This document shows, piece by piece, positions 6,921-7,871 of a stretch of DNA of 7,871 nucleotides. A model generated the notes under the pieces. That model ran no database searches and was not told the DNA's origin. It saw only the letters and a program-made list of their open reading frames with translations. The DNA is from Actinomycetota bacterium (GTDB taxonomy: Bacteria; Actinomycetota; UBA4738). Each line of letters starts with the position of its first letter. Within the stretch, counting starts at the first letter, position 1. The position numbers and the translations under genes are program-made. The DNA lies in contig VAYG01000107.1 in assembly GCA_005885015.1 (NCBI GenBank), positions 3,342 to 11,212 of the forward strand, written 5' to 3'.

Positions 6921-7871
6921 GGCGCTCGGGCCCGACTGGACGCCCACCACCGACCGCGCCGCCACGATCAGGGCGAGCGCCCACCCCGTCACCGAGGCGA
7001 TCGCGACCGGGCCGAGGGAGGCCCATCCGCGGAAGGGAAGCCCCACACGGTCCCACCCGAGGCCCGCCAGAATCATTGAGGCAGCGCCGAGGCCGGGGGC
7101 GAGACCAACACGAACCAGAGGATCGGGAGGCAGGAGCGCCAGGGCCCACCCGCTGCCGACGACCAGGAACGTGAAGAGGATCAGCACGATTGCGAGCGCC
7201 AGGCCGATGGGTCGGGTGTTCGCCTCGACCGCCGCGGGGAGCGGGAGCGGAGCCGGCGGAGCGGGGCCGTTGAGAACCGCCACGCCCTGAGCGACCACGC
7301 GGGCGCCGGGCAGGGCCTCCGCCTCTTGGAATCCCCGGTGGTTATACCGATCGATGACGACGGCCAGGGCCCGCGAGGCCGCCTCCGGCGGGACGAGGGT
7401 TCCGCCTCTCAGGGCGCTGGCGGGGAAACCGTCTAGGTACCCTGCCGGTCGGCCATAGTAGAACCGCGTTCGCTCCAGCTCGTCAGGCCGGATGGTGGAC
7501 TGAACGACCGCCCACCAGCGGCCCACGGTCTCGTGGTGCCGGCCGGTGCCCGTGTCCAGGAGATAGACCACGTACCTGTCACCCGCGAACCCTTGGACGT
7601 ACCGGTCCGCCGCAGCGATCTGCCGGACTCCTTTCGCCTCGGTCCAGGCCCGCTGCACCCTCCCTGCCTTCCAAGCGAGAAAGAGGAATCCGCCCAGCAC
7701 GACCAACACAAGTCCGAACGCTAGGGCCGGGCCGAGGGACCTCCGCCGAACCGCCAGCCATCGCGCCAGCCCCCACACGGCCACACCCGCCATCAAGGGG
7801 ATGGGGAACAGGTAGTGCAGAAGCCGATTGCCCGCCACGGGGACCCCGTACATCTGGACGACACCGGCCAC
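6900..7871 (-). CDS. C-terminal part of a multi-pass membrane protein, paralogue of the gene at 5018-6920 (5'-truncated)
   Basis: Ends at TGA 6902-6900 and runs off the right edge; 323 residues are visible. The GTG at 7871 is probably an internal valine, because the first residues align with about residue 315 of the paralogue (NRLLHYLFPIPL with HRFLSFFLPLPI), implying roughly 300 residues beyond the window. After two TMs a soluble region (about 75-205 of the fragment) carries DRYVVYLLDTG, FYYGRPAGYLDGFP (Y138-P150) and ARVVAQGVAVLNGP, each matching a counterpart in the paralogue. Three C-terminal hydrophobic segments follow: VGSGWALALLPP, VGLAPGLGAASMILAG, and LGPVAIASVTGWALALI. Identity outside these motifs is low, so the duplication is old. 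It is convergent with and overlaps its paralogue by 21 bp. The family is unrecognised; a GT-C-like envelope role is an inference from topology and context. Confidence 0.82.
   Translation of the reverse strand: MAGVVQMYGVPVAGNRLLHYLFPIPLMAGVAVWGLARWLAVRRRSLGPALAFGLVLVVLGGFLFLAWKAGRVQRAWTEAKGVRQIAAADRYVQGFAGDRYVVYLLDTGTGRHHETVGRWWAVVQSTIRPDELERTRFYYGRPAGYLDGFPASALRGGTLVPPEAASRALAVVIDRYNHRGFQEAEALPGARVVAQGVAVLNGPAPPAPLPLPAAVEANTRPIGLALAIVLILFTFLVVGSGWALALLPPDPLVRVGLAPGLGAASMILAGLGWDRVGLPFRGWASLGPVAIASVTGWALALIVAARSVVGVQSGPSASPPGGG

Noticed and set aside
5924..7174. 416-residue plus-strand open frame across the convergent junction
   Set aside because: Extremely Arg/Pro/Gly-rich and overlapping two well-supported membrane-protein genes in other frames.

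Overview
The window is very GC-rich (about 70% by eye) and almost entirely coding. It carries parts or all of five genes, and every one for which enough is visible is a polytopic membrane protein. The composition, the frequent GTG starts, the densely packed genes and two TANNNT -10 boxes placed exactly 7 nt before start codons (a leaderless-mRNA layout) fit a high-GC bacterium. An uncultured actinobacterium is the best guess; Chloroflexota or another high-GC soil phylum is not excluded. No rRNA, tRNA, CRISPR array, transposase or phage gene was seen.

Layout from left to right. (1) 2-208 (+): the last 68 residues of a protein truncated by the window edge. (2) 205-2523 (-) and (3) 2553-4961 (-): tandem paralogues of the YfhO-like, GT-C-type membrane protein family, 772 and 802 aa, apparently one operon read leftward from a start at 4961. 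(4) 5018-6920 (+): a gene divergent from the YfhO pair, encoding a multi-pass membrane protein of about 633 aa whose reading frame is broken by a single-base shift near 5335-5365. (5) 6900-7871 (-): the C-terminal 323 residues of a paralogue of gene 4, convergent with it, overlapping it by 21 bp and running off the right edge.

The locus therefore consists of two paralogue pairs, one in tandem and one tail-to-tail, joined by a compact divergent promoter region (4962-5017). The two candidate -10 boxes lie symmetrically around a perfect 10-bp palindrome, which suggests co-regulation of the YfhO pair and gene 4. By family, the YfhO-like proteins probably act at the outer face of the cytoplasmic membrane, in sugar transfer from lipid carriers or a related cell-envelope task. 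The other pair looks like an uncharacterised GT-C-like membrane family with a soluble domain near its C-terminus. Substrates cannot be read from the sequence.

The points most worth a second look are the symmetric divergent promoter, the frameshift, a conserved cysteine pair in the first external loop of both YfhO paralogues, loss of an Arg-x-x-Pro-x-Arg motif in one YfhO copy, and the shared Y-x-G-x-P-x-x-Y-L-x-G-x-P motif in the 4/5 pair. I found no clear sign of a wholly new system.
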